Program-made: the position numbers and the translations under genes
Source: Platanthera guangdongensis
Lineage: Eukaryota > Streptophyta > Magnoliopsida > Asparagales > Orchidaceae
Direction of reading: 5' to 3'
Length of the DNA: 64,000 nucleotides
Assembly (NCBI GenBank): GCA_039583875.1
Contig: CM077162.1
Span: 166,179,220 to 166,243,219, forward strand
The notes under the pieces: generated by a model
The model's database searches: none
Seen by the model: only the letters and a program-made list of their open reading frames with translations
Told to the model about the DNA's origin: nothing
Shown: positions 1 through 11,673 of the stretch, one piece after another
How positions within the stretch are numbered: the stretch's first letter is position 1
How the letters are laid out: every line of letters starts with the position of its first letter

Positions 1-845
1 CGATGCTTCCATCCGCCTTCTTCTTCAGCTTGTAGACACACTTGCAATTAACATGTGTAACGCAATCTACCTTGGGCACCAAGTCCCAAGTTTTATTCTT
101 CCTGAGGGCAACCATCTCCTCATCCATGACATCAACCCACTCCTTTACTCTAGTGGCCTCTTCAAACTTTGAAGGCTCCCGCTCATCCAAGAGGCCTGCG
201 AAGAAATAAGAAACGAAGCTCACCGTGTTTCCTTCGCAATATCGAGCTGGTGGCTTAATGGTCCCCTTTGATCTTCGAAGAGACTTCTCCTTGCTCACCA
301 CCTCTGCTGCTTTTTCAATACCAACTCTGTTCTCGGGTATACTTGGAGCATCGTTCCCCCTACATCCCGAACCAGAAGCTTCTGCCCCAGAGCTTGAAAT
401 AACCGGAGCTCCTGATGATACACACAGCTCTGCCTGAAGATCTTCAGCAGCTTCCTCCTGCCCTTCATCAACCCTGCTCTCCTGCAGCTCAACATTGCCA
501 CCTTCATACAACATCAGCTCATCAAAGAAAACGCCTCTTGAAACAAAAAACTCCCTTGTCGTAGGATCCATGCACTTCCACCCCTTCTTCCGCTCATCAT
601 AGCCCACAAAGACGAGCTTCTTTCAGTTTGCATCAAGCTTAGTCCTCTGAGCATCCGGGATATGAACATAGCAGGTTGATCCAAACACCCGAAGGTGTTC
701 CACACTCGGCTTCTCCTAGAACATCATTTCCACAGGAGACTTCATGTTGATCGAACTCAGGGGCATCTGATTGATGACATAAGTTGCACAAGTCATTCCT
801 CCCAACCAAAAGGACATGGTAATGCCCTTTTCATGAAGCCAGCAC
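1..845 (-). pseudogene. Ty1/Copia pol fragment (integrase C-terminus to start of reverse transcriptase)
   Basis: Read on the minus strand, this stretch encodes the end of a Copia integrase core (SFWLGGMTCATYVINQMP), the [16 protein letters not shown] and VFVGYDERKKGWK motifs, the variable linker, and the first reverse transcriptase residues (EWVDVMDEEMVALRKNKTW). It runs off the window start, so most of RT and RNase H lie outside. In-frame stops correspond to plus-strand CTA at 716-718 and TCA at 623-625; otherwise the frame is open. Gag, protease and the integrase N-terminus are missing, because LTR-like sequence abuts the fragment directly. It is a deleted, non-functional retroelement remnant. 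Family assignment is from motifs seen; the exact clade is not determined. Confidence 0.8.
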
Positions 846-1588
846 TTGCTTCACAGTGCTAGCCGCACAACTTGCATACAACAACCAGTTAATACTCCTC
901 AACCCGCGCGACCTGAAAACCCGAGTCCGCAATAATTGATCTACGCTCAACTTACTGTTCACTCTGTTACTGTAGACGTGTCGGGGGGTCTATTTATAGG
1001 CGGGGTGAGGAAAGGGGTCACTTCCCTAGTAAATAGAGTCACCACCCCAGCTCGCAGCTAGTACAAACCTGTCTGTTGAGTTTGCAAGGACTAAGCCGGA
1101 CACCAGCCAACTTGCCATGCGCCAAGTCAAGAAGTCAGTCCGCCACCAGGCATACATGCACCAATTTGCACCTATTGCAGCATGCGGACACAACAACATC
1201 TCAATCACTGTGATAGTTCGCACGCTACATGTGGACAAGGCATTAGCCTAACCAGCTCGCAAACACCGCCACAGTCCGCCACATAGCACATCACCCGGAC
1301 ACAGCCATAGCCACATACTGCATCAGTCCGTATGTTACACGTGGACATGGCACCAGTGCGCACAAATCGCGAACACAGCTTCACCCCGCCACACGAGTCC
1401 ATGACCAACAGGCACATTGCCCGGTCAACAACGGACTCTGCGGACACCGCGAACAACCTGGACTTGTCATAATGTGACCAAGTCCAATCCACCAAACAGC
1501 GCGAGCTCGGCGGACACGAACCAGACCGCCAAGGCCGAACTCGCTATCTCCAAAACCAGTACGTTATAGCGGTCACTGTGGACTCAAC
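846..1588 (-). repeat. Copia-type LTR remnant, promoter-proximal half
   Basis: Non-coding sequence between the Copia pol fragment and the insertion point of Gypsy A. It has a minus-strand TATA box at 990-999 and many short CCGCC/GTCCGC motifs upstream of it. The same motif style continues at 16642-16906 on the other side of Gypsy A, and the 5-bp target duplication TCAAC joins the halves. I infer that both halves form one LTR of roughly 1 kb belonging to the minus-strand Copia element. The inner boundary near 846 is approximate. Confidence 0.5.
990..999 (-). promoter_or_regulatory. TATA box of the Copia LTR remnant
   Basis: The plus strand reads CTATTTATAG, which is CTATAAATAG on the minus strand, a canonical plant TATA box. 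It lies downstream, in the minus-strand direction, of the CCGCC-rich motif cluster and is oriented toward the Copia pol remnant. Confidence 0.55.
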
Positions 1589-1849
1589 TGTAACATCCCA
1601 TTTCCAACTAGACCCCTAAGAATGGTTTTGGCCATGACTAGGTCATGACAAACCCTAGGAAGCCAGTAATGAGTCAAGAGATAGGGGACAGAAAGGTGGG
1701 GGATCACCATGGTCTGCAAATAGTAGAACTCTGAACCATGGTTTAGGATGACCATGGGCTACACCTTGACCCCAAGACCCTACCACAACACCCCTAATAC
1801 CTTGGGAGGCCCATTAGAGCCATAAGGACACATTGGGGGCAGCCCTAGA

Positions 1850-2200
1850 GGCCAGGTTGACCCAAGTCAACTCAAGCTCCTAATCTGGTCAAAGTACCCT
1901 TACTAAGGGTATGTGACCTCCAAAGTGCATGGTAACCCTACATAACCCTTCCTAGACCTTAGGGGAGGCCAATGGGTCACCAAGGACCCAATGGGGTCAA
2001 CCCAAATGGTTTTGTTGACCCAAGTCAACTCTGGCCCTAAAATGATCAAAGTGCCCTTACCAAGGGGCATGTGACCCCCAAGATGCCCAACCAACCTTAC
2101 TCAAGTCTTCCTAGACCTTAAGGGAGTCCAATAGGTCACCAAGGACCCATTGGGGTCAACTCAAATGGTCAAGTTGACCAAGGTCAACTCTATTCTAGAG
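1850..2200. repeat. Diverged tandem repeats with GTTGACC/GGTCAAC dyads
   Basis: Three diverged units of roughly 140-160 bp, each with a dyad of the type GTTGACC..GGTCAAC or GTTGACCCAAGTCAAC (about 1856, 2015 and 2173), an AATGGGGTCAACCCAAATGG-like block and a GGTCAAAGTRCCCTTAC-like block. TTGACC matches the W-box core bound by WRKY factors, which is established knowledge; binding here is inference. The 3' LTR repeats the cluster. Confidence 0.6.
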
Positions 2201-2706
2201 ATAGGTCAAATTAGCCTGAATGAGTCAACCCAAGCTCAACCCTTTTTCCTTTTAAGTTAACCTCAACATAATGAAATATTATGGGTGGAAAGGGCTGCCA
2301 ATAGGCTGGGGAGTCCACATGGTCAGTTTTGGTGACTAGGAAAGAGAGAGAAAGCTTCATCCCACACTAATGGAGGAGAGAGAAAAGGGGAAAGAGAGTT
2401 GAAGGAGGAGATTGGCCAAGGAAAGGCCAATGGTCCCCATTGATGGCAGCATTCATCTCCTCCAGTGAAGGGGAGGAGTTTCCAGCCGTTTTCCTGGCTG
2501 TCAAGGGGCAGTTACAGCCTCCACCATCATGGCCGAAGCAAGCCTTTAATGGCCATGATGGCCATGGCAGTTTCTCCCATTCTTCTCCCCCTCTGATGAT
2601 TTAAACACCGCCAGTGAGCGTGGGGGAGAATTTCCCAATCCTTAACTGAAGAAATCCGGCGAGTTTACTGGGAGATTGCAGAAATCCGATCGGCGGCGCC
2701 ACCACC

Positions 2707-2748
2707 ATGTCAACCCGCAGATCCGCTCGTCTCCAGGCCGCCAACAAG
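2707..2748 (+). other. Candidate first coding exon of Gypsy A gag, inside the LTR
   Basis: An ATG in good context (GCCACCACCATG) opens 14 codons, MSTRRSARLQAANK, ending in AAG directly before a GT. The basic, low-complexity peptide is the sort found at gag N-termini. The internal gag frame at 6740 has no ATG upstream of its first conserved residues and starts right after a TTTCGCAG acceptor in the matching phase (0). The unspliced frame would run to 3060 but matches nothing I recognise. The donor GTCCTC is weak, so a different donor remains possible. The 3' LTR copy is at 12793-12834. Confidence 0.4.
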
Positions 2749-5700
2749 GTCCTCCTCCTCCTCTTTTCTCATGGGCAGATCTTAGGTTTCATTAGGGCCG
2801 AGGTTCGGGCTCAATTGAGCCCGATCCAATTCAGAAAATTCATGGCTTTCGGCCGAGAAATTTCTTGGTTGGATCGCCGGAATCCGCCCCTCCGGCGGCT
2901 GTGCCGCCGTCTGGCGATAGCCACCACCTCAACGGAGGTGATGGTGGCGGTGGCCGGCCGGGGAAGGGACTGGGTGGCCGGCGGCAGACGTTTGAAGTCG
3001 GCACAGGAAGGAGCAATCCTGGCCGTTGGCTCATCGGGGACGATGACCCCGCGCCGTTGATCTGCGCCAAGATTCGCGCGGCATCAATCAGATACTTAGG
3101 ATTTAAATGAATATTATTTCATTTCTGTCACATTTGATGTATTTAATGTATTTAATTTTTAAAAATACTTAGGGACCCTGAATGGAAATCTGCCCAACAT
3201 GAAAATTGTAGCTTAGGGTGTCTAGTTTGTAGCAAAAAGTGTTTGGACCCTTTTGGGCCACTGGTTAGACCAGGGTACCCTTTTTGGTAGGACCTATACC
3301 TAGACCTAAACAGAAATTATTTTTGGTGCCCACACTTCATGCCTTGTCCAAACAAGTTGAACTTTGGGCAGTGAGAAGGTCTTAGTCATATCTAGAACCT
3401 GTCAAAAATTTAGAATTTTTGGAGAAAATTTTCTATAGTTTTTAGAAAAATTTAATAAATCATGATTAATTTAATTATGTGACCTAACTAATTTAAAACT
3501 CCCCCAAATTTTGATGGGTGGTCTTAGATGACATGATAGGTATAGGGTTAAAACTTTAGCTCATTTGGAGATGTTTAGGATAGGTAATTTACCCACCCTA
3601 TATATGACCCTATAAGGGTATTTTGGTCAAAAACCACTATTTGATGGTTGAGTGGCCAAATTCCCTCATCAGAGGCTGAAATTTTGGCCACTGATATACT
3701 TTGACTTTTTACACTCACTTATGAAGTTTGGAGTGGTTTGGACTAGGGTAGCCCTAGAATTTTAGGGTAGGCCCTTTAGGGTAAGTTTCTAGGGTTTGAG
3801 GAATTTGGGGTCAAAAGACCTTGGATGGGCTTGAAACTTGGGACAGATGTCCATAGGGTTACTATGGTCCTGTGGTTAAAATTTTAGGGCATTTGGAAGA
3901 CTTTAAATCCCTTAAATCTATAACCCTAGTTTAGGGCACTAGTTTTGAAATCATAAGTTCTAATACCAACACTTTCTGAAAAGGGCTGAGTTTTTGAATG
4001 GGTAGTTGTTTAGGGTATATACATCTCTGGAAATTTTATAATAAATTTTGGATGAATATTTTTGGTACTTTATTCACAAAGTCATGTTTTACAATTTCCA
4101 CTTAGGAATTTTTGGAGATAAATATACTTGATTAAATCTGATGAAACTTAGCAAAGGGGCTTGTAATAATGGTACCCATCTCTGTAAATTCTTATGTAAT
4201 TTTGGAAGAATTATATTTAGTAGTTGCTTCTTTAATTATTTAATTCTATGGAACTTTGGTAAATTTAATAATGACATTTAGATGGTCTGAAAAATTTTAA
4301 TTTCTTCATCATGATGTTTCTAGTTCCTTATGAAGCCCTAGTAATTTTTACATAATTATTGGAGACATATTTGTGGCACTTCCTTCATTATATTTGATCT
4401 TGGGAATTATTTTCAATAAATCTTTTAGAGGTGAAGAACTATATGGAAAATTATGAAAATTGGCAACCAATAATATTTCTCTGTTATTTAGTGGATAAAA
4501 ATTTTTGGAGGCCATTACCTGAGCAAATCTTATGGTTCATGTTCAAATTAACTATGGCCTAGTTGTTGAGGAAAATTCAATAAATAGTAGATTAATTAGG
4601 AAAAATATAATTTTCTGAATTTTGACTATATTTATCATAATAGACCTCTGGTAAAATTTGTAGAGTTATTGGAGGAGAATTTAGAGTATCACCTATTGAG
4701 TACATCATGTAGCTTAAGTGGTCTGCATATAGCAAAACTGCAGGATTTCATTTGGATGTGAATTAGGGCACGTATGATGGGTCTTGATGGTTTGCTGTAA
4801 GAACAAGTGGAATGGGCTGCATCTTTGGAAGATGAGTGAGTAGGGTGTGGTTTTGTCTAGGGTTTGAAGGCGTTCGGGTCCGACGAAAGATCGTCCTACC
4901 CAAGGAGAGTTGGAGTCAAATCACCCTAGGATTAGCATATCGAAACATGAGAAAATAATGGGTAAGGGAATCAACCAATAATAAAATAAGTACCTTGCGA
5001 AAGGGAACGCTGGGCGTAATCCCAACACAGTTCCTAGTGCCCCTTGAGAGCCCTTCACAGGGAATACCGGGGGCAGTCCTGGGTTAACGTAAACTGTTTA
5101 ACAAGCTGAAAAGAGTAACTTAGTAATTAGGGTTGCACATTTCACAGACACTGATGGCACGGGATGTTAGCTGGGAGCTTCGACTCGGATGGTTAAAGAC
5201 GGACTTTGGGTCCGGGGAGCTTCGGCTCGATTGTTTGAGACGGACGTGTTGGTCCGGGGAGATTCGGCTCGGGTTTTGATTACGCTAAATTTGCATGTGC
5301 ATAAAAGGAATGATATTAAGGTGGTGGGTATTCGGTATTGGAGGATCTTAGCACAGACACCAATCCGTTGACTCGGCAAGTGTTGTGATAGCACTTCGCC
5401 AATAGAAGTCCGGTGCGCCAGCCGGCAAGAGTACGCAGGAGTCCGCTTGTGCACCAGCGTTGAGGCGTACGATAGGTCTGACCAGTAGTGCTATACTGGT
5501 TTAGAGGTGGGCGAGGCCCAACCCACCGCTTCCGTCTGCCACTACGGAGGTATCCTGGGAGGTGAGGCTCCAGAAAGGGGGAACTAAAGGTCTGTGTGCA
5601 CAGAGTCGGGTGTGTGTGTTGCACTTGCTTGATCCATCATACCCACTTGCATGTCATAGCATAAGCGATTCATTTAACCTTCGACACCTAAAATATAAGT

Positions 5701-6552
5701 GGTATGGGACACTTATACATTAGGCCCTGCAAAACGACCCCTTGGTCTATAAGCTTGTGTGGGCAAGTTTATAAATTAAGGTTAATTTTCTTTACATATA
5801 TATTGCTGTTAATAACCGACACCCCAACGTATAAATTGGTATGGGACTCTTTATACGATGGGAGCCTTGCAAAAGACCCCTTGCTTATATGTACCCATAT
5901 AAGTTAAGGTCACTTTACTTTACTTGTTTACAATATGATTAATTACTATATAAATTGCTAGTTTTAGGTCCACCGTCACCTGCATTTGATATACTCTCCA
6001 CTTTCAAGTCCTCCCTTTCTTCCTCTCCGCTCGGTGCCTAGGAGCCACAGGGGAAGGGGTGGGGGATGATAGGACTTAGTCTTTTAGACTAACGGTTTTT
6101 GAACCACATCATTTAGGGGATCGCGGAGCCCAGATTGGAGGAGCAGCCCCAGAGGTTGACACGCTTGGAGATAGGGCAGTCTAGCACAGGAGTTCAGACA
6201 GCTGGGACCGTGAGGCCCTTACTCTAGTAGTTTTTATTTTATTTCCTCATGAGAGATCTTGTGGTGAGGAATTGATGTATCGGGCATAAGCCCTTATTTA
6301 CAGTGCTTGGTTTTGTGGACTCTCCCATCGTGGAGATATTTTACTTGATGTGATATTTCTGTGGACTTTTACTTAGAGTTTTGCTGCGCATGATATTACT
6401 CTAATTTTGTTACTATGCTGCGATCGAATTTGGCCGGCAGAAACGGCGTTTTGTGGTGATGCCGCTTCAAAGAGTGAAGGAGTCACCGCAAAACGGCGGT
6501 TCTGGGCCTAAGACCCCGGTGTCGAGAAGGAAAAAAAATGGGGTCTTACAAG

Positions 6553-6564
6553 TGGTATCAGAGC
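6553..6564 (+). other. Primer-binding site of Gypsy A
   Basis: TGGTATCAGAGC, complementary to the 3' end of plant initiator Met-tRNA, two bases after the LTR end. It primes minus-strand DNA synthesis in LTR retrotransposons. Confidence 0.95.
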
Positions 6565-6739
6565 AAACCTCGATCGACAAGTAACAGTCCACAACCCCTG
6601 GTCCACCCCCGCGCGAGCTTAGTTTGCAGACAAACTAGCAGCGGAAGCAGTGGTGAGACCCTAAGGAGGAATCACTTGTAAAATAGTCCACTTTGCATAT
6701 AATTGAGCTGATTACCCACTAATATAGTTTGTTTCGCAG

Positions 6740-7865
6740 CCTCCAGCTCAGCCCACACCACAAGGCGGGGCCCAGTGGACTCCGGACGTTGCACCACCTC
6801 CCCCGGTCCCTACTCCTTTCCTACAGTCGGAGGTGGGACAGACGTTGACAGCCATTTTGGATGCTTTCAGGGCTCAACAGGTTCTGGCTCCGCAGCCAAA
6901 CCCGAGCGTCAACTGGCTGAGTATCTTTTGAGGACTCGCTCCCCCATCCTACTGTGGGACTGAGTCTGCCGTCCGGACAGAGGAGTGGCTAGATATCATG
7001 TACGAGATGTTGACTGGAATCAAGTGCCCGTGGGAGGAAAGGGTGCCCTTGGTCGTGTCTTGCTTGGAATCTCATGCTAAGAGGTGGTGGAAGACTTCCC
7101 TAGATACGATTTTTGCTGACAGGACGGCTGCGGAGATAGCTTGGGAGGAATTCAAGGGCGCTCTATTGGAGCACTTTGTTCCGCAATCAGCCAGAGATGA
7201 GCTGGAGGACAGGTTTTTGCGGTTGAGGCAAGGGAGCAAGACGGTGGTGGAGTACCACCGAGAGTTTGATCATTTAGCCCGGTTTGCAGACTCATATCAG
7301 TTGGACGAAGCTGGGTATATGAAAAGGTTCTACAAGGGCCTGCGGGAGGAGCTGAGGGAGTCCTTACTATTTGTATCTGACGGGCCCATCTCCCGGATTT
7401 TGGAGATGGCGAAAAGAATCGAGGCGGATTGGCTTACTACTCGGGGCCGGAAGCGGCCAAATGAAGACCAGAGCCGGGGAGCCCGAAATGATCAGCGGCG
7501 GGGCCGCATCACAGATGGAAGAAGGGTAGAAGACCAGCCTCATCAGGAGGCGAGACAGGAGATAGGAAGACCAGTGTTGATGGCTCCACCACCAGTTCAG
7601 AGGCGGGACGAACAGAGACCCGGGGGAATGGCGTATCAACCGCCAGTGTGCTTCGATTGTCACCAGGTGGGGCACATTAGGAGGAACTGTCCCATGGGGA
7701 GGGCACCCCCACCAGCACCACAGGCTGCCCCACCAGCGCCATACTTCGGAGGCCGGGGTCGTGGCCGAGGACGTGGATACCCAGGTGGCGATCGTAGACC
7801 GGAAAGGGAGCAGGCGTATGCCTTGGATCTGGCACAGCCTCGAAACCCGGAGCAAGTCATAACAG
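6740..7865 (+). pseudogene. gag: Gypsy A gag (capsid and CCHC nucleocapsid)
   Basis: Encodes the structural polyprotein that forms virus-like particles. The frame opens after a TTTCGCAG acceptor-like site with a Pro/Gln-rich leader, then the capsid region (EEWLDIMYEML, ESHAKRWWKTSL, FVPQSARDELEDRF, VEYHREFDHLARF, FYKGLREELR), a basic linker, one zinc knuckle CFDCHQVGHIRRNC (C-X2-C-X4-H-X4-C, about 7651-7692) and a Gly/Arg-rich tail. An in-frame TGA at 6929-6931 breaks the N-terminal third, probably from CGA. There is no in-frame ATG between the primer site and this stop; the first is at 6998, inside the conserved capsid region. This fits a start codon supplied from elsewhere. Confidence 0.85.
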
Positions 7866-8002
7866 GTATGACAAGAGTTTTTTTAAAATCATTTAAATAA
7901 AAATTCCATTATCTCTGCTGTAAATTTCTAGAACTTCTCAAAAAAAAATGATTAAATAGGAAGAAACTAGTTACAGAATCCTAAGACGTTTAACCGATCC
8001 AG
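7866..8002 (+). other. Predicted 137-bp intron at the gag-pol junction of Gypsy A
   Basis: Starts ACAG|GTATGACAAG and ends CCGATCCAG|GTATAGTC, with AT-rich, stop-containing sequence between. Removal joins codon GG|T in phase and gives one frame from the gag tail into the protease, whereas unspliced RNA stops within the intron at about 7898. Gypsy B has a GT-AG interval at the same place. No transcript evidence is available here. Confidence 0.65.
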
Positions 8003-11000
8003 GTATAGTCTTCGTCAGCGGCAAACCCGCCTACACATTGTTCGACACGGGTGCTTCGCACTCGTTCGTATCAGAGGCTTTCGTGGAAGGGCTAGAAGGC
8101 GTAGAACGGTTCACAGGCCTGACGAGGAGGGTGCGTTTACCTGATGGATCGGAACTATTCACCTCTGCCCACTGCAACATGGAGGCGGAGATTGGCGGGA
8201 AGCCATTCGAAGTGGCGGCAACGATTCTTAGAATGCCAATCTTCGAGTTGATCCTGGGCATGACATGGTTGCACTGGAACCATGCCCAGATTGATTGCCA
8301 GGCGAAGAAGATCACAGTGAGGCATGGAGACTCGTTTATTGTCATCGAAGGTATAAGATCCACCTCTTGTGTGCTTTTATCTTCAGTGCAGGCCGTTAAG
8401 GCCCATCTACAGGGGGAGGAGGTTTACCAGATTCTGTTTGAGATAGAGGAGGCCAAGGGGGCCATGACAGACATCCCAGTGGTGCGGGACTTCGTCGACG
8501 TCTTCCCAGAGAAATTGCCAGGACTACCTCCGTGTCGAGAGCAGGATTTTCAGATAGAGTTAGTGCCCGGAGCCAGGCCGGCATCTAGGGCCCCTTACCG
8601 GATGGCCCCGAAGGAGTTGGCGGAGTTCCGGAGTCAGCTGCAGGAACTTGTAGAGGCAGGGTTCGTCCGGCCAAGTTCTTCACCGTGGGGAGCCCCGGTG
8701 CTGTTTGTCAAGAAGAAGGACGGAAGTCTCCGCCTGTGCATAGACTATCGAGCGCTGAATAGACTCACGGTTCGGAATACCAACCCACTCCCACGAATCG
8801 ATGAGTTGTTCGACCAGCTGGAGGGAGCACATTTCTTCTCGAAACTTGACTTAAGGTCAGGCTATTATCAGCTGCGGATCCGAGAAGAGGACATTCCGAA
8901 GACCGCTTTCAGTAGCCGATACAGACTGTTCGAGTTCACAGTGATGTCGTTCGGGCTCACGAATGCACCATCAGCATTTACGAGCCTTATGAACAGGGTG
9001 TTCAAGGAATATTTGGACGTATTCGTCATCATCTTTATTGACGACATCCTTGTCTACTCAAAGACGGAAGGGGAGCACGCACGACACCTGACCTTGACAT
9101 TGGAGAGGTTACGGGAGCATCAGCTGTACGCAAAATTCAGCAAATGCCAGTTTTGGCTAAAGGAGGTGGCCTTCTTGGGCCATATCGTCAGTGGGGCTGG
9201 GTTGGCGGTAGACCCGGCCAAGATTCGGGCCGTTCAGGATTGGCCACCATTGAAGACGGCGACAGATGTACGGAGCTTCTTGGGACTTGCCGGGTACTAC
9301 CGGAAGTTTGTAGAGGGATTCTCCCGGATCGCGCTCCCTCTTACGACTCTGACGAAGAAGGAATCCCCTTTTATTTGGACACCACAGTGCGAGGCAGCCT
9401 TCGTGGAGCTGAAGAGTCGGCTCACCTCGGCTCCCATCCTCGCTATTCCGTCAGGAAAGGAGGGATTCCAGGTGTATACCGACGCCTCCTACCAAGGGAT
9501 GGGTGCCGTTCTGATGTAGAACGGGCATGTGATAGCTTATGCCTCTCGACAGTTGAAGATCCACGAGAAAAATTACCCGGTCCACGATCTGGAGATGGGC
9601 GCGGTAATCTTCGCCTTGAAGATTTGGCGGCACTATCTGTACGGGGTTCATTGCGACATCTTCTCCGACCACCAGAACCTGAGATACGTGGACACGCAAA
9701 AAGACCTCAACATCAGACAAAGGCGTTGGGTGGAGTTCCTGACAGATTATGAGTATACTATGCACTACCACCCCGGGAAGGCGAACGTGGTGGCGGATGC
9801 GTTGAGCCGGAGAGGAGATGCTTCAGGGAAGGGACCTCAGCTTATCTCTATAGAGCTGGTCCGATCTTTCAGGGACATGCAGATATCCCTAGTATCCGAG
9901 GACGACCCAGAATTATACATGGAGTATCTGGCGTCGATGATCGCTATTGATGATATCCGGGACCGCATCAGGGAAGGGCAGAAGACAGACCCTCGGACGG
10001 AACCGATATTTCGAACCTTGGAGGAGGGTTCGACGGGGGATTATACCTTTAAGGATGGGCTATTGTACTTCAGAGGAAGGATTTATATACCCGCAGGAGG
10101 TCAGATCCGGGAGGATATCATGGCGGAAGCACATTGCAGTAGGTATTCGATACACCCGGGAATCACCAAGATGATGGCCGATCTGAAGAGGATGATGTTC
10201 TGGCCAGGAATGAAGAGGGATATTACGCACTTCGTGACCCATTGCGAAGCCTGCCAGTTGGTGAAGGCGGAATGCAGAAACCCCGCGGGATTGTTGCAAC
10301 CTCTTCCAGTGCCAGAATGGAAGCTTGAGGATATTGCGATGGATTTTATTCATGGTCTCCCCCGATCACGAACGGGGAATGATTCGATATGGGTCATCGT
10401 AGATCGATTGACGAAGGTGGCTAGATTTATACCAGTCAGGAAGGACGATTCAGTGGGGGTTCTGGTTCGGAAGTTTGTGGAGCAGTACATCCGCTATCAT
10501 GGAGTACCCAGGACGATCGTGTCAGATCGGGACGGTCGGTTTACATCCAGGGAATGGCGGTCGGTTCAGGCATACTTGGGCACTCGACTGACTTTTAGCA
10601 CCGCCTTCCACCCTCAGACGGATGGGCAGACAGAGCGCACAAACCGGACACTGGAAGACCTGCTACGTCTATGCATCCTAGACCGAGGAGAGCCTTGGGA
10701 AAAGATGTTACCGATGGTGGAATTCTCGTACAAAAACAGTCATCAGGCCAGCATAGGCATGGCCCCCTACGAGGCTCTATATGGACGAAAATGTAGAACC
10801 CCACTCTCTTGGATTCAGGACGAGGACCCGAAGGCTTTGGGATCGGATTTTGTTGAAGACACCGAGGCTCAGGTGAGGTTGATCAGGGACAGGATGTTAG
10901 AGGCACAGAGCAGGCAGGCCAAGTATTATGACGCCCGCCATCGTCAGGTGGAATTTCAGGTCGGGGACCGTGTGTTTTTGAAGATCCGGCCTATGCATGG

Positions 11001-11412
11001 AGTTTCTCGGATGCGTGGCTGAAGGAAGAAGCTCAGTCCCAGATACATGGGCCCTTACAGGATCCTGGAGCGGATAGGGGTCCTGGCTTACAGGCTGGAG
11101 TTGCCACCAGAGCTGGCAGCTCTGCATGATGTTTTCCACATATCCTCGCTGAGAAGGGCTCTACTACTCCCGAAGCAGCGGATTACGACCACCGAAGGGC
11201 CGGTAGCTTCGGACCGATCTGTTCACTTGGAGCCGGTGTGGATCGATGATAAAGGAGTACGGATCCTGCGACGCAAAAAGATTCCCTTAGTCAAGGTTCT
11301 GTGGAGGAACCACGGCCAAGAGGAGCATACTTGGGAGCCGCAGGATCTGATGCAACAGAAACATCCAGAGCTATTCAGTCAGGTATACCTCTCAGACCCC
11401 TCAAGATGTTAA
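8003..11412 (+). pseudogene. pol: Gypsy A pol: protease, RT, RNase H, integrase, chromodomain
   Basis: One frame encodes the whole enzyme polyprotein. Protease: [10 protein letters not shown] (8041). [19 protein letters not shown] (about 8713), [11 protein letters not shown] and the catalytic FIDDILVYS (about 9031). RNase [40 protein letters not shown]. Integrase: an H..H..C..C zinc-binding region (about 10150-10260), then the D,D,E core at [17 protein letters not shown] and [23 protein letters not shown] (11047). A chromodomain follows (about 11245-11390; VKVLWRNHGQEEHTWEP), a feature of chromoviruses thought to target integration. Only two nonsense codons occur, TAG 9517-9519 (probably CAG) and TGA 11020-11022 (probably TGG). 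Catalytic residues look intact, so this is a recently inactivated copy. Confidence 0.93.
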
Positions 11413-11673
11413 TTTATTCTCCTGCCTTAATTTACTAAGGGCTGCTCTAGGCAGATAGAGGCTTATCTTTTGTTTATTGGGGGCTTATCCTTGTTTATTG
11501 GGATCTTGGTCTGCCGATTGGGCGAAATGGACATAGATCTAGGTTTCCCTTTAAACCAATTTTAGCAAACAAGCCGCCATGCTGGGATGTTACAAGGTTC
11601 TTTTCTTCGGTAGTAAGTCCCGTAGACTCAACTTGATTTCGGGGACGAAATCTTTGTTTTGTTTATTGGGATT
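11413..11673 (+). other. 3' untranslated region of Gypsy A before the 3' LTR
   Basis: Short non-coding spacer. The TTTCGGGGACGAAAT motif (about 11637-11651), typical of the region preceding the 3' LTR in plant Gypsy elements, is present. The polypurine tract is not obvious: the sequence next to the LTR is TTTATTGGGATT rather than a long purine run. Confidence 0.6.

Larger units (their letters stand above)
1589..6550 (+). repeat. 5' LTR of Gypsy A (4962 bp)
   Basis: Starts TGTAACATCCC and ends GGGTCTTACA, two bases before the primer-binding site. It holds a W-box-like dyad cluster (about 1850-2200), a short ATG-containing GC-rich segment (2707-3110) resembling a gene 5' end, then about 3.4 kb of AT-rich sequence without coding potential. 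The 3' LTR repeats all of this almost base for base. Open frames inside it are short, and apart from a candidate first gag exon none is recognisable as a protein. Confidence 0.95.

Noticed and set aside
2707..3060. A 117-aa protein fully encoded in the LTR of Gypsy A
   Set aside because: Beyond the first 14 codons the sequence reads like compositional GC-rich noise with a competing frame at 2865; only the first segment is kept, as a candidate exon.
7367..7855. 162-aa minus-strand frame opposite gag
   Set aside because: Shadow of the gag coding sequence; the plus strand has capsid and zinc-knuckle motifs.
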